Source: Zonotrichia leucophrys gambelii
Taxonomy: Eukaryota > Chordata > Aves > Passeriformes > Passerellidae
NCBI RefSeq assembly: GCF_028769735.1
Contig: NC_088178.1
Location: forward strand, 19,356,357-19,420,356
Direction: 5' to 3'
Length of the DNA stretch: 64,000 nt
Part shown: in pieces, positions 60,830 through 64,000 of the stretch
Numbering within the stretch: the first letter of the stretch is position 1
Layout of the letters: each line of letters begins with the position of its first letter
Notes under the pieces: generated by a model
The model's database searches: none
What the model was told of the DNA's origin: nothing
Seen by the model: only the letters and a program-made list of their open reading frames with translations
Translations under genes and position numbers: made by a program

Positions 60830-63800
60830 GGGGCAGTGATTCCTTCCACAGTTCACTGCCATATATTACACAAGTTTCTGGGAACATCCACGCTCTTATG
60901 ACATGGGCACATATTAATACCTGCAATGCCAGAATCTAAAATAAAGGTGCATGAAAGTACTGGGTCTGATGATAATTTGCACTAAGGAAACTGTACCTGC
61001 TTTTGGCCATGTTATGAGGCTGTAAACAGGGAGCAAATCTCAGCAGATCTTTTTAAACACTCCTCTCCATCGCTCAACACGTGTCAGACACTTCAAGTAA
61101 TCATAAGAATCAGGCCCCAACAAAAACCAGCACAACATAAATTCAAATGGCTAATAACTACACTTTCAGTGCATTGCAGCAACCATATGGAGATAAATTC
61201 ATAATGTAATTAAAACAGTTCAGAAATTCAGAAAGTGAAACACTGTATTTGCAGTTTCATTCACAGCCAGATTAAATGGTGTTATTTTGCTCATCTCATA
61301 GAAAATTTAATTCATATTTTTTGAGGAAGTGTCTACATAAGCATCTTTTTTGTATAGTTCATGAAAATAACAGAGGAGTAAGACCATTTATTAACTGGAA
61401 CCTGACAGCGTGTACACATGTGGTCTTATTTGCATAATTCAATTTAACTTCTGTGGAACTACAGACATGAGCAAGCACCTCACGTCTTTAAAAGTTCATA
61501 AGATCAACCTGTGTCTGTTTTTCTCCTTCAGTATTGTTAAATTTGGTCCAGTGTAACCACACGTGAGTACTGGACTGCAAAAGCATAAATTAAGGACTGA
61601 TGATCCTTCACATACTGGTTTATACTGTAAAATAATATTTGCTAAATAAAAATTGAAGAAAGAATGACCTTAGGCTTGATATTTCCATTACATTGAAAAA
61701 TCTAACAAAAAAGAAACAAATCCATTTTACAAAGAAAGTAAGAATATGAACAGTTAAATGCTACTGTATTGACTTGGCAAGGTAATGGAAAAAACAGTGT
61801 TTTTGTTTGTAGAAGTTACTATTCTGCAGGTAATTTGCACTACTTAAGCTGTTATTTTTCTATTTATTCTCTGGAATTTAGATGGGAAAAATTAGCATTT
61901 TTATTCCTTTTACATTGTCCTAAAAAACCAAACATATGTGTCTCCTGCAATGGAGATGCACACAATATCCAGGACTTCTATTTTCCTTTTTTTATTTAAC
62001 TAATACTGTCATAGAAACTTTTTAGCTCTGGATGAAAAATTGCATCTCAATGACTTTACAGAATGTCAAAAACTGTTAGGTTAATAAAGCAGATTTTTAG
62101 CTACTTGGCTTTATTCTCCTGTGCATAGCTCTCACTACCCCTATTTTCCTTCATTTGATCATGAGACTAGCAATAAAACTTCACTTCACCTTAATAAAAT
62201 AGAGTCAAAGCATATCATTTAATATATCTCTATTTTATTTTAAATAGACACTGATTGCTGATCTGAAAACATATCATTCTATACCGTTGTACCTTTCTGC
62301 CTCATTTTTCCATTTATATCCATTGTTGACTGTGATGGAATTATACTAGCAAAACAATATGATCCCAGCCTTGAGAAGGTGTCTCTCTGCTAGGTCAAAC
62401 AATTTGCCATAATGAAAATTGCAGAAAGAAAATAAGTGCATTCACTAAACAGTCAAGAACATTGGCCTTTCTTCTCCATGCCTCATGATAACAGATTGGC
62501 CTTGCCAAGTTCCATCACAAAAACATTTTCATCTGTAGAAGATATTATAATTCTTGTTTTGAGTGATTGCTTTTAGATGACACACAGCAATAAATGCAAA
62601 CTTTATTTTATTTAGTGACCAGCGCTTCTGAAAGGCTGCAAGCCGACTAGAGCAGCAGAATATTGAATACATAAAACTGCTGTTAAAGAAGGTTAAGGCT
62701 GTGTCATAAACTATCTAAAATGTTATTATTATTTCAAGCTCAAGCTGATATGCTGGTGTACTGTTGGGAGAAAAGAAAAGAATACAATAGCAGGAGTAAA
62801 AGCAGAGTGAGTCAGAAAAAGTCACTGTAGTAATGACTTTGGGATTATTCCAATACAAAAAAGGGCAGATCCACTGTGGGTTACAGTCAACATCAGTGAT
62901 ACCATATCAAAGTCATTCTACTCCCAAGCCACAGGAAGTTTTCTTTCCAGCTAATAGTCTAGAAGATGCAAGGATTGGCCTCGTTTGCAATTAATACAAT
63001 CTGAACAAGAGCCATAATTTGGGAATAGAAAGTTAAACTACATTTCTTCCATATTTTCTGTTTCACTACTACTTTTTACATCTGGAATGTAGTTGATGGC
63101 AGTTCATGCAGAACAGGCAGAAAAAAGGTCCTGTTTACTGCACAGGTATTTCAGTTGGATGAACAAGCAGGAGTTGTTATAGAATTTACCATTCAAATTA
63201 CAACACCTTTATACACATGCACTTCTCTCCACTCCCATGCAGCATCCTGGGGAGTGAGAACCTTTTCAAGGTTCTTTGGCTCTTTAAGCCTCAAAAATGT
63301 TGTTGGGCATCCATCAATGCCACAGAAGCACGTTCCCAGATCACTCCTACGTGTACTTTTATTTGCCCCCATAAAAGTAGGCTCAACTCTGCCTCTCAGC
63401 ACTGACTTCAGCACTGTCTGGTAAGAAAAAACCATTTACCTTTTCCAGAAAGTTGAAGAGCAGCCTCCTACTTTCACAGAGCTTGGCCGGAATAGAGCCT
63501 AGCCCTGACATTACTTCTAGCACATTTCAGAGATCATGATATATTCCAAGTCCCATCCAGCACTCAAGCCCCAGTGACACAGCACTCTGTTCCTCCCCTT
63601 GGGAAGCACTTTGCCTTCACATTCAGTTTATGGATGGTCCTAACTCTTTCAGTGAAATTTCACCTATGAACTTGAGCCTTAAACAACTTGAACTTTACTC
63701 ACGTATGAAAAAAACAGGGCAAAATCCTTGCCATTCTTTTCAGATTATGCTGCAGACTGTTCCCTCAGCCTCGCAGGCCTACCCACAGCTCCTCCAGGGT

Positions 63801-64000
63801 GACAGGAATTGCCTAAGGCTCATGGGCAGGTTTTAGGCTGCACAGCCAGGAGGAGTTTCAGCACTTGCAGCCTCCTCTTGATAGCACTGCTGAGTTGAAT
63901 TGATGATTTCTGCACAATTGTGCTGTTATAGCCATAATGGCTGGTGGGTAAAAGAGAGAAGATGATGATACTTTTAACAACTGTAATGAAAAATGTAAAT
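60830..64000. other. Upstream flank, right end
   Basis: AT-rich non-coding DNA up to the window edge. Overlapping 80-90 codon frames on both strands at 63155-63435 have no domain. Nothing else was recognised. Confidence 0.5.

Noticed and set aside
35600..64000. ST6GALNAC3 exons expected upstream by mammalian gene order
   Set aside because: Searching by eye for sialylmotif words on the minus strand gave no match; the neighbour probably lies beyond the window.
1..64000. CRISPR arrays, operons or other prokaryotic-type systems
   Set aside because: The DNA is animal nuclear sequence. No regularly spaced repeats with unique spacers and no dense coding runs are present.

Overview
The window is vertebrate nuclear DNA, most likely from a bird. 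The evidence is long AT-rich non-coding sequence with stop codons in every frame, one compact CpG island, several fragments that look like avian CR1 LINE 3' ends, and one fragment resembling an avian LTR. I see no bacterial-style gene arrangement. Almost all of the open reading frames are chance ORFs without codon structure.

The only gene I can identify is the 5' end of ST6GALNAC5 (alpha-N-acetylgalactosaminide alpha-2,6-sialyltransferase 5) on the minus strand. Its promoter and CpG island span about 34.0-35.5 kb. A tiny coding exon 1 (35096-35110, five codons, MKTLM) is followed by a 638-bp GC-rich intron and coding exon 2 (34236-34457, 74 codons). Exon 2 encodes the rest of the cytoplasmic tail, the type II membrane anchor and the Golgi stem. 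Both exon ends carry consensus splice sites and the phases match. The catalytic sialylmotif exons were not found, so positions 1-34235 are read as the 5' part of a large intron 2. Positions from about 35560 to 64000 are the upstream flank. No ST6GALNAC3 exon or other gene was recognised there.

The non-coding sequence contains CR1 fragments (9.7, 13.6, 17.7-18.0 and 25.6-25.9 kb), an LTR-like block (16.4-16.8 kb), microsatellites (5.2, 13.5 and 35.3-35.5 kb), a 16-bp tandem repeat (12.6 kb), perfect hairpins (11.3, 30.2, 32.8, 42.0 and 52.2 kb), and a decayed L1/Tx1-like reverse-transcriptase relic at about 44.87-45.30 kb. The relic is the most unusual item, because bird genomes are dominated by CR1 and L1-type remnants are old and scarce.

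I found no evidence for an undescribed multi-gene system. The best leads are the L1-like relic, the in-frame upstream ATG of ST6GALNAC5, the AT-rich palindrome cluster, and two candidate conserved regulatory elements inside the intron.
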